Assembly: GCF_900172295.1 (NCBI RefSeq)
Contig: NZ_FWFL01000001.1
Span: 310,001 to 374,000, forward strand
Source of the DNA: Roseovarius litorisediminis
Lineage (GTDB): Bacteria > Pseudomonadota > Alphaproteobacteria > Rhodobacterales > Rhodobacteraceae
Direction: 5' to 3'
Length of the DNA stretch: 64,000 bases
Below are positions 9,184-18,284 of this stretch, one piece after another. Position numbers and translations under genes: made by a program. Positions within the stretch are counted from its first letter, which is position 1, and each line of letters opens with the position of its first letter. Below the pieces are notes generated by a model. The model saw nothing but the letters and a program-made list of their open reading frames with translations. It was not told the origin of the DNA and ran no database searches.

Positions 9184-9681
9184 TCAGAACGGGATTTCGT
9201 CATCCATGTCCCGGGCTGGGCTGCTGCCGCTGGAACCGCCCTGAGACGGCCCGCTGTCATAACCGCCGCCATAGTCTCCGCCGCTGCTTTGGCCGCCATA
9301 TCCGCCGCCGCTTCCGCCGCCACCTTCACCGCGCCCGTCCAACATGACCAGAGAGGCATCAAAGCCTTGCAGAACCACTTCAGTTGAATACCGGTCCTGG
9401 CCGGATTGATCCTGCCATTTGCGGGTCTGAAGTTTGCCCTCGATGTAAACCTTGGAGCCTTTTTTCAGGTACTGCTCAGCAACACGCACCAGCCCCTCCG
9501 AAAAGATCGCAACCGAATGCCATTCGGTGCGTTCGCGGCGTTCCCCGGTGTTTTTGTCTTTCCAGGTTTCCGAGGTGGCAATGCGCAGGTTGCAGACCTT
9601 GCCACCGTTCTGGAAGGTGCGGACCTCGGGGTCGCGGCCTAGGTTGCCGAGTAAAATTACCTTGTTGACTGAGCCGGCCAT
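9184..9681 (-). CDS. ssb: Single-stranded DNA-binding protein
   Basis: A 165-residue SSB. The OB-fold (residues 1-110) begins [20 protein letters not shown] and includes the [21 protein letters not shown] segment. It is followed by a Gly/Ser-rich linker (about 115-155) and the acidic tip MDDEIPF that recruits repair and replication partners. An AAGGAGGTC Shine-Dalgarno precedes the ATG. I see no GTTC-N7-GTTC SOS box in the 190 bp upstream, so LexA control is not supported here. Confidence 0.97.
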   Translation of the reverse strand: MAGSVNKVILLGNLGRDPEVRTFQNGGKVCNLRIATSETWKDKNTGERRERTEWHSVAIFSEGLVRVAEQYLKKGSKVYIEGKLQTRKWQDQSGQDRYSTEVVLQGFDASLVMLDGRGEGGGGSGGGYGGQSSGGDYGGGYDSGPSQGGSSGSSPARDMDDEIPF

Positions 9682-9875
9682 CGCGACCTCCTTGTTTTTC
9701 GTGTTCGGATTCCTCTGGGCGGTTACACCACCGTATGCGCGTGAAGGAAAGGTTAAATTTTTCGTCGATTTGCAGGAATCGCGCTAGAAAGCACGAAGTA
9801 CAACCTGAATTCTGGAAATCTGCGCAAATGTCAGTATAGTGCTCTAAGTTCAAGGTACGGGGGGCCGGTATCAGT

Positions 9876-10469
9876 ATGCGTTTCGCTACACTTATGCTTT
9901 TGACCATGGGGATGGTGGCACCGCATGTGGCCGTTGCCGACGTTCTTTCGACTCAGAACCGCATCAAGCTGTTCAGATCCCAGACCAGCATTCTGGATAC
10001 CCGGGCCAGGCAGCAATACAACAACTCGGTTCGGTTGCAGCCAAGGAAGATCAATACGCCCACGAAATGGGGGGATGGGTCTTCGAAATCATATCGCGGT
10101 GAATATCGGGGCAGGTACCTGAACATGGCAAAGGACGCCGCGCGCCGGCATGGTGTGCCCGAAGACCTGTTTCTGCGCTTGGTCCAACAGGAATCGGGTT
10201 GGAAACCATCGGCAAGGTCGCACAAGGGGGCGATCGGTCTGGCGCAGTTGATGCCGGGCACCGCCCGAAAACTGAATGTCGACCCCCATGACCCCTATGA
10301 AAATCTGGATGGTGGGGCGCGATATCTGGCCTTGCAATTCCGCGATTTCGGATCGTGGAGGCTGGCTTTGGCGGCCTATAATGCGGGGCCGGGTGCTGTG
10401 CAGAAATACGGTGGGGTTCCCCCTTACCGCGAAACAAAGAATTACGTGCGCAAGATCTGGGGCAGCTAG
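9876..10469 (+). CDS. Periplasmic lytic transglycosylase (SLT domain)
   Basis: A 197-residue secreted enzyme: a signal peptide (residues 1-22, cleaved after VAVA), a 55-residue basic linker, then a family 1 SLT domain. The catalytic glutamate is Glu106 in [12 protein letters not shown]. It is followed by [13 protein letters not shown] and [11 protein letters not shown], the standard substrate-groove motifs. It should cleave the MurNAc-GlcNAc bond of peptidoglycan to give 1,6-anhydro ends. Small size and a single domain are typical of stand-alone SltA-type proteins in Rhodobacteraceae. It is divergent from ssb and ends 80 bp before the converging AraC gene. Confidence 0.88.
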   Translation: MRFATLMLLTMGMVAPHVAVADVLSTQNRIKLFRSQTSILDTRARQQYNNSVRLQPRKINTPTKWGDGSSKSYRGEYRGRYLNMAKDAARRHGVPEDLFLRLVQQESGWKPSARSHKGAIGLAQLMPGTARKLNVDPHDPYENLDGGARYLALQFRDFGSWRLALAAYNAGPGAVQKYGGVPPYRETKNYVRKIWGS

Positions 10470-10549
10470 GGCCAGATCTTTTATTCGACCAGCATGAAAA
10501 GTTGTCTGTTCCAGGGCTGCGGTTTCTGCAGGACGTGGTGCAATCGCCT

Positions 10550-11359
10550 TTACCGGCCACTGACCCTGGGTATTGCGCGGGACTGTTTGCGCAGGTCAGA
10601 CGGGCTTTTGCCAGTGTGGTGCAATATGAAACGCGAAAAATACGCAGCACTGGTGAAACCCAGAAGGGCTGCGATGTGGCGAATGGCTTCGCTGGAGTCT
10701 TCCAGCATTGTGCGTGCGTCATACAAAACCCGTTGAGTCAGCAAGTCCGCAGCGGTCAGTCCTGCGCAGTGTCGGCAACTCCGCGTCAGGTGGGTGGGCG
10801 TCACCCCAAGTTGGCTGGCAAATTCGGCCATTGTCTTGCCCTGTCTGAACTCACGCTCCACAAGGGCGGCATAGGCATTGACCAGCCTGACAGCGGCCGG
10901 TTTCTTTCCGTCGGGTGCGCCATGTTCAATCATCGCCCTGCGCAGCCAGACAGTCAAAAGGCCCGCCTGCGCATTCAGGGCTTCGTCCATGAACGCGCGT
11001 TTCGTGTTTTGTTCGCGTTGCATGGCATCCAGAATGGCGGTCAGTTCTGTCTGGGCCTGAACATCCCTAATGCGGAGATGCTGGGATAAATCCGGCATCA
11101 TGATAGGGCCAGAGGTGGGGATCAGGCAGACTAGCCCGAAACCCTGTTTGCCCAATTCAAGCGAAAACATCGTACCAGCAGGAATGACCACAGCATTGTG
11201 GACGCCAACGCCACGTCTGACGCCATCTATGACTGCGATGCCCTGACCACGGGTAACCCAGATAAGCGCATGTTTGGCGCTGCTATGCAGCAAGGAGGCC
11301 CGCCAGCTCACGCCACAGGCCCATTCGGCCAGAGTTAATATGTGCGCATGTTCAACCAT
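10550..11359 (-). CDS. AraC-family transcriptional regulator
   Basis: A 269-residue regulator with an N-terminal cupin-like sensor domain (about 10-130; HALIWVTRGQGIAVIDG, VVIPAGTMFSL) and a C-terminal double HTH (about 165-260): KTMAEFASQLGVTPTHLTRSCRHCAGLTAADLL and SEAIRHIAALLGFTSAAYFSRFILHHTGKSPSDLR. The inducer and targets are unknown. No enzyme gene is adjacent in an obviously regulated position. A dyad just upstream at 11371-11396 suggests self-regulation. Confidence 0.85.
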   Translation of the reverse strand: MVEHAHILTLAEWACGVSWRASLLHSSAKHALIWVTRGQGIAVIDGVRRGVGVHNAVVIPAGTMFSLELGKQGFGLVCLIPTSGPIMMPDLSQHLRIRDVQAQTELTAILDAMQREQNTKRAFMDEALNAQAGLLTVWLRRAMIEHGAPDGKKPAAVRLVNAYAALVEREFRQGKTMAEFASQLGVTPTHLTRSCRHCAGLTAADLLTQRVLYDARTMLEDSSEAIRHIAALLGFTSAAYFSRFILHHTGKSPSDLRKQSRAIPRVSGR

Positions 11360-11370
11360 GTTGTTGTGAG

Positions 11371-11396
11371 GAATATCTCAGATATGCAGGATATTC
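11371..11396. promoter_or_regulatory. Operator-like inverted repeat upstream of the AraC gene
   Basis: GAATATC (11371-11377) and GATATTC (11390-11396) are perfect inverted arms around 12 bp. The pair sits 12 bp ahead of the AraC gene start, a place where a regulator would block its own promoter. The sequence between also contains ATATCTCAGATAT. Confidence 0.4.
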
Positions 11397-11448
11397 TAGA
11401 AACTTTCGATGAAAAAGCGGGGGAATTTTGTGGGAAAAGTTGAAAATT

Positions 11449-12330
11449 CTAAATTTGTTCAGGTTGCAGCCGGAGCCAGCTGCGCATCCGCGCCCTGAAC
11501 CAGGTGCGTTGCCGTTTGGCAAATTGGCGGGTCGCGACCGTTGCCGCCTCGCGGGCCTGATCCAAAGAGATTTCACCACGCAAACAGGCGATCAATTCAG
11601 GCGCGCCAATGGCCTTGGAGGACAGGTGATCAGGGTTCCATTGTGGCAGGTTTGCCTTTGCCTCTTCCAGCGCACCGTCGGCCAGCATCTGGTTGAAACG
11701 TTGGCTGATACGCTGGTTCAGCCATTGCTTATCTGTATCAAACAAAATTGCCGTGCATTTATTCAGGGGTAACAGGGGCGGCGGCGTATCATCCTGCCAT
11801 GACGCCAAACCCCGCCCCGTAGTTTTCTGCACTTCCCATGCGCGTTGCACGCGCATCGGGTTTTGAATGTCGATACGTGCAAGTGTTTCTTTGTCCAGGG
11901 CAGGCAGAAGGGCAGGGGTGCCATGGTTTTTTAAAAGGTTATCCGCCTGCGCCCGAACCTCGGGCGGGGTTGGCGGTATATTGGCCAGCCCTTCGGTCAG
12001 GGCGGTGAAATACAGACCGGTACCGCCAACGATGATGGGCCGTTCGCCCGATTTCAACAAGGGTTCCAGATCACGCAGCCAATGGCCGACGCTGTATGCG
12101 GCAGTGCCGGGGATGTGGCCATAAAGCAGATGTGGGGCGGTTAATTCATCTTCCGGAGAGGGGCGTGCGGTCAATATGCGCCAGTTTTCAAAGACCTGAA
12201 TAGCGTCAGCATTGACGATCACTCCGCCTTGTTCCCGGGCAATCTGCAGCGCAAGCGCAGACTTTCCCGAGGCAGTTGGCCCCGCAATCAGAACCGGGCG
12301 GTTGGGTGAAATATCCAGATCAGGTTTCAT
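11449..12330 (-). CDS. miaA: tRNA dimethylallyltransferase MiaA
   Basis: A 293-residue enzyme that transfers a dimethylallyl group to N6 of A37 in tRNAs reading UNN codons. Visible are the P-loop GPTASGKS (residues 17-24), the substrate motif GGTGLYF, and the swinging C-terminal region with [14 protein letters not shown]. The frame extends 15 codons further to ATG 12375, but [24 protein letters not shown] fits the family length better. The last codons end close to a T-rich stretch. Its 5' end is divergent from pyrH. Confidence 0.95.
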   Translation of the reverse strand: MKPDLDISPNRPVLIAGPTASGKSALALQIAREQGGVIVNADAIQVFENWRILTARPSPEDELTAPHLLYGHIPGTAAYSVGHWLRDLEPLLKSGERPIIVGGTGLYFTALTEGLANIPPTPPEVRAQADNLLKNHGTPALLPALDKETLARIDIQNPMRVQRAWEVQKTTGRGLASWQDDTPPPLLPLNKCTAILFDTDKQWLNQRISQRFNQMLADGALEEAKANLPQWNPDHLSSKAIGAPELIACLRGEISLDQAREAATVATRQFAKRQRTWFRARMRSWLRLQPEQI

Positions 12331-12475
12331 TTGCTGCCCGAAATAAGCGACATTGTGCAGATTTGCGAGGTGCATTTATTCATTTTCCACGGGATCGAAA
12401 CTCTGCGATTGAACCTGCCGGGCTTTTCCGACATTTTGCGCGCCAACATCCATGGCCTGAACAGAGAGCAACAAA

Positions 12476-13207
12476 ATGTCCGATGCCGATGATCCCAAGA
12501 CGACCTTCAGCCGTGTCCTTTTAAAAATATCTGGTGAGGCTTTGATGGGGGATCTGGGGTTCGGCCTGCATCCTCCGACCGTGGAACGGATCGCGCGCGA
12601 GGTCAAAACGGTTCACGATATGGGCGTTGAGATTTGTATGGTAATTGGTGGCGGCAATATCTTCCGCGGGTTGCAGGGCAGCGCGCAGGGGATGGAAAGA
12701 ACCACGGCGGACTATATGGGAATGCTGGCCACTGTCATGAATGCCCTGGCCATGCAGAGCGCTTTGGAGAAACTTGGTGTTTTCTGCCGGGTGATCAGTG
12801 CGATCCGAATGGATGAGGTCGCCGAACCCTATATTCGCCGTCGGGCTGTGCGCCACCTTGAGAAAAAACGGGTCTGCATTTTTGCCGCAGGTACCGGTAA
12901 CCCCTATTTTACGACCGATACCGCCGCGACACTGCGCGCCAATGAAATGGCCTGTGAAGCGATCTTCAAGGGCACCAAGGTGGATGGGGTCTATGACAAA
13001 GACCCTGTCAAACATGCTGACGCCAAACGGTATGACCGCATTTCGTATGACGAGGTTCTGGCCAAACATCTGGGGGTGATGGATGCCAGCGCGATTGCAC
13101 TGGCCCGTGACAACAACCTGCCGATCATTGTTTTCAGTCTGGACGAACCGGGGGGATTCAAGGGGATCTTAGCTGGGGACGGCACCTATACAACCGTACA
13201 CGGTTAG
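12476..13207 (+). CDS. pyrH: UMP kinase
   Basis: A 243-residue hexameric amino-acid-kinase-fold enzyme that phosphorylates UMP to UDP. Motifs are [12 protein letters not shown] at the N-terminus, the glycine-rich [41 protein letters not shown] and [12 protein letters not shown] near the C-terminus. It is the first gene of the envelope operon, followed by frr after 48 bp, the usual bacterial order. Confidence 0.97.
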   Translation: MSDADDPKTTFSRVLLKISGEALMGDLGFGLHPPTVERIAREVKTVHDMGVEICMVIGGGNIFRGLQGSAQGMERTTADYMGMLATVMNALAMQSALEKLGVFCRVISAIRMDEVAEPYIRRRAVRHLEKKRVCIFAAGTGNPYFTTDTAATLRANEMACEAIFKGTKVDGVYDKDPVKHADAKRYDRISYDEVLAKHLGVMDASAIALARDNNLPIIVFSLDEPGGFKGILAGDGTYTTVHG

Positions 13208-13255
13208 CGCTAAAAAGAAGCAGATAACGGGCGACGCCTAAGAAGGAAGTACAAC

Positions 13256-13819
13256 ATGGCGGATGATTTCGAGATTGACACGGGTGACCTGGAGCGACGG
13301 ATGGACGGTGCCATCGCTTCGTTGCGGACCGAATTTGCATCCCTGCGCACTGGTCGTGCTTCGGCCAGCATGCTGGAACCGGTGATGGTGGATGCCTACG
13401 GCCAGAAAACCCCGATCAACCAGGTGGGTACGGTGAACGTGCCTGAGCCGAGGATGGTCACGATCAACGTTTGGGACAAGGGCTTGGTCGGCAAGGTTGA
13501 AAAGGCAATCCGCGAAAGCGGCTTGGGGATCAACCCGCAACTGAATGGCACGATTATCATGTTGCCCATTCCCGAACTGAACGAAGAGCGCCGCAAGGAA
13601 TTGACCAAGGTCGCCTCGCAGTATGCAGAACATGCGCGTGTCGCGGTACGTAATGTGCGCCGGGATGGGATGGACCAGATCAAAAAGGCCAAAACCGATG
13701 GCATGTCGGAAGATGACCAGAAATTCTGGGAGACCGAGGTTCAGGAACTGACCGACCGTTTCATCAAAGTGGTGGACGAGACATTGGAAAACAAGCAATC
13801 CGAAATCATGCAGGTTTAA
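13256..13819 (+). CDS. frr: Ribosome recycling factor
   Basis: A 187-residue RRF that, with EF-G, splits the post-termination ribosome. The family landmarks are [20 protein letters not shown], the hinge region, and [16 protein letters not shown] in the long helical bundle. A strong GAAGGAAG site precedes the ATG. The stop shares its last base with the start of uppS (TAATG), which implies coupled translation. Confidence 0.97.
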   Translation: MADDFEIDTGDLERRMDGAIASLRTEFASLRTGRASASMLEPVMVDAYGQKTPINQVGTVNVPEPRMVTINVWDKGLVGKVEKAIRESGLGINPQLNGTIIMLPIPELNEERRKELTKVASQYAEHARVAVRNVRRDGMDQIKKAKTDGMSEDDQKFWETEVQELTDRFIKVVDETLENKQSEIMQV

Positions 13820-14562
13820 TGACCAGAGGCGCCACAATGGAAGATACAAAGGCCGATTTAAGCGGTCCGCGCCATGTGGCGATTATCATGGATGGAAACG
13901 GCCGTTGGGCGCAGGCCCGCGGGCGCCCGCGCCTTTTTGGTCATCATGCCGGTGCAAGACGCGTACGCGAGATTGTCAGCGCCTGCCCGGACGTTGGTGT
14001 GAAATACCTTACGATATTTGCCTTTTCGACTGAGAACTGGAAACGCACACAAACCGAAGTCGCTGGATTGATGAGCCTGTTTCGGCGCTACATCATGAAG
14101 GAAATGCAGGAGTTCGTAAAAGAAAATGTGCGGGTTCGCTTTATCGGGGACCGGCCACGCCTGGATGCAAAACTGCGGGGCTTGATGGACGAGGCCGAAC
14201 GCATGACCCAACATTGCACCGGCACCAACCTGACCATTGCCCTTAACTATGGCGGGCGCGACGAAGTCTCGCGCGCGACCAAACGGCTGGCGCTGGATGT
14301 TGCTGAAGGGCGGTTGAACCCGGCCGACGTTGATGAAGAGACTTTGCCGAAATACCTTGATACCTATGTGCTGCCCGATCCCGATCTGGTGATCCGCACA
14401 AGCGGCGAGGCGCGAATTTCAAATTTCCTGCTGTGGCAGTCTGCCTATGCGGAATACGAATTTATCGACACGCTCTGGCCCGATTTTACGCGCGAGATAT
14501 TTATTGACCTTCTTAGTGGCTACGGTGCACGTGACCGGCGTTTCGGGGCGGTAACTGCATGA
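13819..14562 (+). CDS. uppS: Isoprenyl transferase (undecaprenyl diphosphate synthase)
   Basis: A cis-prenyltransferase of 247 residues that makes the C55 carrier lipid for peptidoglycan and O-antigen. The diphosphate site is in HVAIIMDGNGRWAQARGRPR with the catalytic Asp. FAFSTENWKR and the C-terminal VIRTSGEARISNFLLWQSAYAEY are also family signatures. Two starts are possible: ATG 13819, overlapping the frr stop, or ATG 13837, which has AGAGG 8 nt upstream and gives a shorter N-terminus. Confidence 0.96.
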   Translation: MTRGATMEDTKADLSGPRHVAIIMDGNGRWAQARGRPRLFGHHAGARRVREIVSACPDVGVKYLTIFAFSTENWKRTQTEVAGLMSLFRRYIMKEMQEFVKENVRVRFIGDRPRLDAKLRGLMDEAERMTQHCTGTNLTIALNYGGRDEVSRATKRLALDVAEGRLNPADVDEETLPKYLDTYVLPDPDLVIRTSGEARISNFLLWQSAYAEYEFIDTLWPDFTREIFIDLLSGYGARDRRFGAVTA

Positions 14563-15338
14563 GTGACCCGGCCCAATGGTCTGACCTGGCACCGCGGGTT
14601 TTGTCGGGCATCGCGATGGCGGTGTTTGGTGTCGGAATCGTGTATGCCGGGGGCTGGGTTTTTTCGGCTGCTGTATGGGGCCTGTGCGGTTTGCTGATTT
14701 GGGAAACCGCCCGGATGTTTGGTGCAACAAAGGCAGTTGGAATCGCGGTCTTTGGGTCTGCCGCGCTGGCGGTATCTGCATTTTCTCCGGCACTGTTGGT
14801 GCTGCCCGTGTTGCTGGCTGTCGCAATCGTCGGTTCTGGGATGGTAGCGCGGGACCGGCCTTTATTTCTGGTCACGATCGCATGGATTTTGTGCAGTTGC
14901 TACGCGATGATTGTTCTTCGCACTCAATTTGGCCTGACTTGGGTTCTTTGGCTGATCGCGATTGTCGTAGCCTCGGATATCGCTGGATATTTTGCAGGCA
15001 GGTTACTGGGCGGGCCTAAATTCTGGCCACAGGTCAGCCCAAAGAAAACATGGTCGGGCACTATTGCCGGCTGGATCGGTGCAGCCCTTGTCGGGCTGGC
15101 TTTCATGTCCCCGTTGCAGGCGGGTTTTGCCCTTGTTCCGGTTTCCATGATCATAGGTTTTGCCGGGCAAATGGGGGACATCGCCGAAAGTGCGGTCAAA
15201 CGCCGGACGGGCATCAAGGACAGTTCCAACCTCATTCCCGGCCATGGCGGTGTGTTTGACCGGCTGGATGCCATGCTGGGCGCGGCTGTGTTGGTAATCG
15301 CTCTTGCCGCATTGCAGATGTTGCCAGGCATATCATGA
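14559..15338 (+). CDS. cdsA: Phosphatidate cytidylyltransferase
   Basis: A 259-residue polytopic inner-membrane enzyme that converts phosphatidate and CTP to CDP-diacylglycerol. About seven hydrophobic segments are visible. The CdsA signature near the C-terminus is present (SAVKRRTGIKDSSNLIPGHGGVFDRLDAML), as is SPKKTWSGTIAGWIGA upstream. It overlaps uppS by ATGA and dxr by 4 bp. Confidence 0.95.
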   Translation: MSDPAQWSDLAPRVLSGIAMAVFGVGIVYAGGWVFSAAVWGLCGLLIWETARMFGATKAVGIAVFGSAALAVSAFSPALLVLPVLLAVAIVGSGMVARDRPLFLVTIAWILCSCYAMIVLRTQFGLTWVLWLIAIVVASDIAGYFAGRLLGGPKFWPQVSPKKTWSGTIAGWIGAALVGLAFMSPLQAGFALVPVSMIIGFAGQMGDIAESAVKRRTGIKDSSNLIPGHGGVFDRLDAMLGAAVLVIALAALQMLPGIS

Positions 15339-16513
15339 AGCGGGTGTCGATTTTTGGCGCCACCGGGTCGATCGGGCAAAATACGATTGATCTGCTGCGC
15401 CGCCAACCGGAAGAATTTGATGTCGTCGCCCTTAGCGGTGGGCACAATATCGGTCAATTGGCGAAAGACGCGATCGAATTGCAGGCCAATATTGCGGTCA
15501 CCGCGCATGATGATCGTCTTGATGACCTGCGCCGCGCGCTTGCTGGTAGCGGGATTGAGGTCGCAGCAGGGCAGGCGGCGCTCAAAGAGGCGGCGGCGCA
15601 TCCCGCACACTGGGTGATGTCGGCGATTGTTGGTATCGCCGGCCTGCCGCCCGGACTGGCCGCGTTGGAACAGGGCGCCACGCTGGCGCTGGCAAACAAG
15701 GAATCACTGGTCGCTGCCGGGCCGGTTCTGATGGATAGCGCGCGCCGGAACGGTGCACGTATCCTGCCCGTTGACAGCGAGCATTCAGCGATTTTTCAGG
15801 CGCTTGCCGGGGAAGATATAAGCGCGGTCAACCGTGTGATCATCACAGCAAGCGGCGGGGCTTTTCGCGACTGGCCGCTGAATGATCTTGCCGGTGCCAC
15901 CGTCGCACAGGCTTCTGCACATCCAAACTGGGACATGGGGCAGCGCATCACCATCGACAGCGCATCAATGTTCAACAAGGCGCTAGAGATGATCGAGGCG
16001 CGCGAGTTTTTCGATTTCCAGCCTGATCAAATTGAGGTTCTGGTGCACCCCGAGTCGCTGGTACATGCGCTGGTCGGGTTTTGTGATGGGGCCCTGATGG
16101 CCCATGTCGGGCCACCAGATATGCGCCATGCCATCGGATTTGCGCTGAACTGGCCACAGCGGCGATCGCTGCCTGTTGATCAACTTGATCTTGCGGCTGC
16201 GGGGCAGCTGACATTTCGCGAACCGGACATCGCGCGTTATCCGGCTCTGCGGCTGGCGCGCAACGTCATGGCCCAACGTGGTTTAAGCGGTGCTGTCTTT
16301 AATGCGGCCAAGGAACGCGCACTTGATCATTTCATTGCAGGGCGGATCGGGTTTACCGGGATGAATTCAGTGGTCGAAGAGGTTTTGACCCGCCTGTCTT
16401 CCGAGAACGGCCTCATTGATGCCGAGATCACCCTTGATAGTGTCGGGAAAGCAGACCATCTAGCAAGACAATGCGCCGATCAACTGGTGCTGGAACAGGC
16501 AAATAGGACTTGA
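15335..16513 (+). CDS. dxr: 1-deoxy-D-xylulose-5-phosphate reductoisomerase
   Basis: A 392-residue MEP-pathway enzyme making 2-C-methyl-D-erythritol 4-phosphate with NADPH and a divalent metal. The N-terminal nucleotide motif is IFGATGSIGQNT. The catalytic region shows ALANKESLVAAG, PVDSEHSAIFQ and SGGAFRD, and the flexible loop carries SAHPNWDMGQRITIDSASMFNK. It supplies isopentenyl units for the neighbouring uppS step. Start and stop overlap cdsA and rseP. Confidence 0.97.
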   Translation: MKRVSIFGATGSIGQNTIDLLRRQPEEFDVVALSGGHNIGQLAKDAIELQANIAVTAHDDRLDDLRRALAGSGIEVAAGQAALKEAAAHPAHWVMSAIVGIAGLPPGLAALEQGATLALANKESLVAAGPVLMDSARRNGARILPVDSEHSAIFQALAGEDISAVNRVIITASGGAFRDWPLNDLAGATVAQASAHPNWDMGQRITIDSASMFNKALEMIEAREFFDFQPDQIEVLVHPESLVHALVGFCDGALMAHVGPPDMRHAIGFALNWPQRRSLPVDQLDLAAAGQLTFREPDIARYPALRLARNVMAQRGLSGAVFNAAKERALDHFIAGRIGFTGMNSVVEEVLTRLSSENGLIDAEITLDSVGKADHLARQCADQLVLEQANRT

Positions 16514-17862
16514 GTTTGGATATTACGTCGCTTCTTCCGCAGTTCGGTGGTTTCTTTTCGACGATGCTGGCCTTTGTTGTGGCCTTATCGGTCATCGTGG
16601 CCATCCATGAATACGGGCATTATATCGTCGGGCGCTGGTCCGGCATCAAAGCCGAAGTGTTTTCCCTGGGGTTTGGGCCTGTTATCTGGTCCCGGGTAGA
16701 TCGGCGTGGCACCCGTTGGCAATTTGCGCTGTTACCTTTTGGCGGATACGTAAAGTTTCTGGGCGATGCCAATGCGGCAAGCGCCAAAAGCGCTAGGGTT
16801 ATGGAAGAAACGCCGCCCGAATTGCTGCGGCAAACGATGCACGGGGCGCCTTTGTGGGCACGTACTGCAACAGTATTGGCGGGTCCTGTTTTCAATTTCA
16901 TTCTGTCCATTCTGGTTTTTGGTGCGGTGATGATGTCGCAAGGCAAAACAGTGGATCCTTTGACTGTGGGCACGTTGAAGCCTTCGCCGGTGCAAGGGAT
17001 CACGCTGCAACCCGGTGATGCATTGTTGCGCGTTGCCGGTGTGGACGTCCCGAGCATTGAAAACGGCGATTCCTTTGATGAATTTACCGATCAGTTGCCG
17101 ACGGATGCGTTGCTGGATTACGAAGTGCTCAGAGATGGCCAGCCGGTGGTGGCCAAGGGGCCCTATCCTTTGCCACCTGTAGTGGTCGGGTTGGCACCAC
17201 AATCTGCAGCGTATGATATCGACATGCAACCCGGTGACGTCATCACGTCAGTAGATGGGCAGGAGATATCGTCATTTTCGGAATTGAAAGACGTGGTCGA
17301 GACGTCAAATGGCCGGGTTCTGGCGCTGAAAGTCTGGCGCGATGGCGAGATCATCGATTTTGCCCTCGCCCCGCGCCGGGTAGACGAACCTCAGCCCGAA
17401 GGCGGATTCAAAGCCAGCTGGCGAATAGGGATTTCGGGCGGATTGGCGTTTGAGCCATCGACCGAAACCCTAGGTGTCGGCGCGGCGCTGATTGGCGGAG
17501 TGAAACAGACAGCGCGGGTTATCGAAACATCGTTTTCCGGGCTGTTCCATATGATCACCGGCGCTATCAGCAGTTGCAACATGTCCGGGCCAATCGGAAT
17601 CGCGCAGGTTTCTGGTGCAATGGCCAGTCAGGGGGCCGGTAGTTTTATCACGTTCATCGCGTTTCTTTCTGCCGCGGTGGGTTTGCTGAACCTTTTCCCG
17701 ATTCCGGTTCTGGATGGCGGGCATCTGGTGTTTTATGCCTACGAGGCCGTCGCCGGAAAGCCGCCCAGTGATACAGCGCTTCGGGTTCTGATGACTGCCG
17801 GGCTGGTATTGATTCTGGGGTTGATGGTTTTTGCTCTGGGGAATGATCTTTTTTGCCCGTAG
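16510..17862 (+). CDS. rseP: RIP metalloprotease RseP (site-2 protease)
   Basis: A 450-residue inner-membrane zinc protease. The first helix carries HEYGH (residues 33-37). Two PDZ-like domains occupy the periplasmic loop (about 130-310; QPGDALLRVAGVDV and QPGDVITSVDGQEI). The distal catalytic NLFPIPVLDGGHLVF motif and a final transmembrane helix follow. In proteobacteria it cleaves anti-sigma factors and remnant signal peptides. The start is TTG, overlapping the dxr stop as TTGA. A second TTG two codons later is possible. It is the last of the overlapping genes in this cluster before a 400-bp break. Confidence 0.95.
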   Translation: MSLDITSLLPQFGGFFSTMLAFVVALSVIVAIHEYGHYIVGRWSGIKAEVFSLGFGPVIWSRVDRRGTRWQFALLPFGGYVKFLGDANAASAKSARVMEETPPELLRQTMHGAPLWARTATVLAGPVFNFILSILVFGAVMMSQGKTVDPLTVGTLKPSPVQGITLQPGDALLRVAGVDVPSIENGDSFDEFTDQLPTDALLDYEVLRDGQPVVAKGPYPLPPVVVGLAPQSAAYDIDMQPGDVITSVDGQEISSFSELKDVVETSNGRVLALKVWRDGEIIDFALAPRRVDEPQPEGGFKASWRIGISGGLAFEPSTETLGVGAALIGGVKQTARVIETSFSGLFHMITGAISSCNMSGPIGIAQVSGAMASQGAGSFITFIAFLSAAVGLLNLFPIPVLDGGHLVFYAYEAVAGKPPSDTALRVLMTAGLVLILGLMVFALGNDLFCP

Positions 17863-18065
17863 CGGCATTTCTATTGTCCGGCTTGGGTCCCTGTCACGAC
17901 ATTGCGGAAAGTCCGGATTTGGGCGAAATCGCGCTAACTGCGTGATGCAAAGGCAAAAAAGGGGCTGAGCCGGGGGTGCCCAAGTTTTGCCACATTGATC
18001 GCCCGAATTCAGCCTTAATTATTGGTGATATTGTCGGGGTGAAATGAAATGGTGAAAGTAAGACC

Positions 18066-18191
18066 ATGCAAAATATAGCAAGCGGATACCGAGGCCTTAG
18101 CCTGTTGGTCGACCTGAACTGGGACCGGATTCTTTATCTGGCCACGATCGGCGCTGCACTTTATGCGGCTGCCTTTGTTGGCTCGCTTTAA
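18066..18191 (+). CDS. Small membrane protein (41 aa)
   Basis: ATG 18066 opens 41 codons: a polar start MQNIASGYRGLSLLVDLNW, then a hydrophobic helix of about 19 residues with small residues (LYLATIGAALYAAAFVGSL) at the C-terminus. A GGTGAAAGTAAG stretch precedes the ATG. The W-D-R motif before the helix and the small-residue helix recall short conserved Rhodobacteraceae hypothetical proteins, but I cannot name a family. It sits in the break between rseP and bamA and could be in the same transcript. Confidence 0.55.
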   Translation: MQNIASGYRGLSLLVDLNWDRILYLATIGAALYAAAFVGSL

Positions 18192-18263
18192 AGCGGCCGG
18201 ATCGGGCAATGGCGGGTTTCACAGATACCTGAACTGGCGTTTTGACAAGCCCCGGAAGACCGG

Positions 18264-18280
18264 TTACTGACAGTCAGTAA
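18264..18280. promoter_or_regulatory. Perfect palindrome TTACTGACAGTCAGTAA upstream of bamA
   Basis: A 17-bp perfect dyad with 8-bp arms and a central A. It ends 4 bp before the first possible bamA ATG (18285). A TTGACA at 18242-18247 lies 16 bp upstream of it, so the dyad overlaps where a -10 element would be. The layout is that of a repressor operator. The sequence looks like operators of TetR-family proteins, which is an impression and not a match. Confidence 0.55.
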
Positions 18281-18284
18281 TGGG

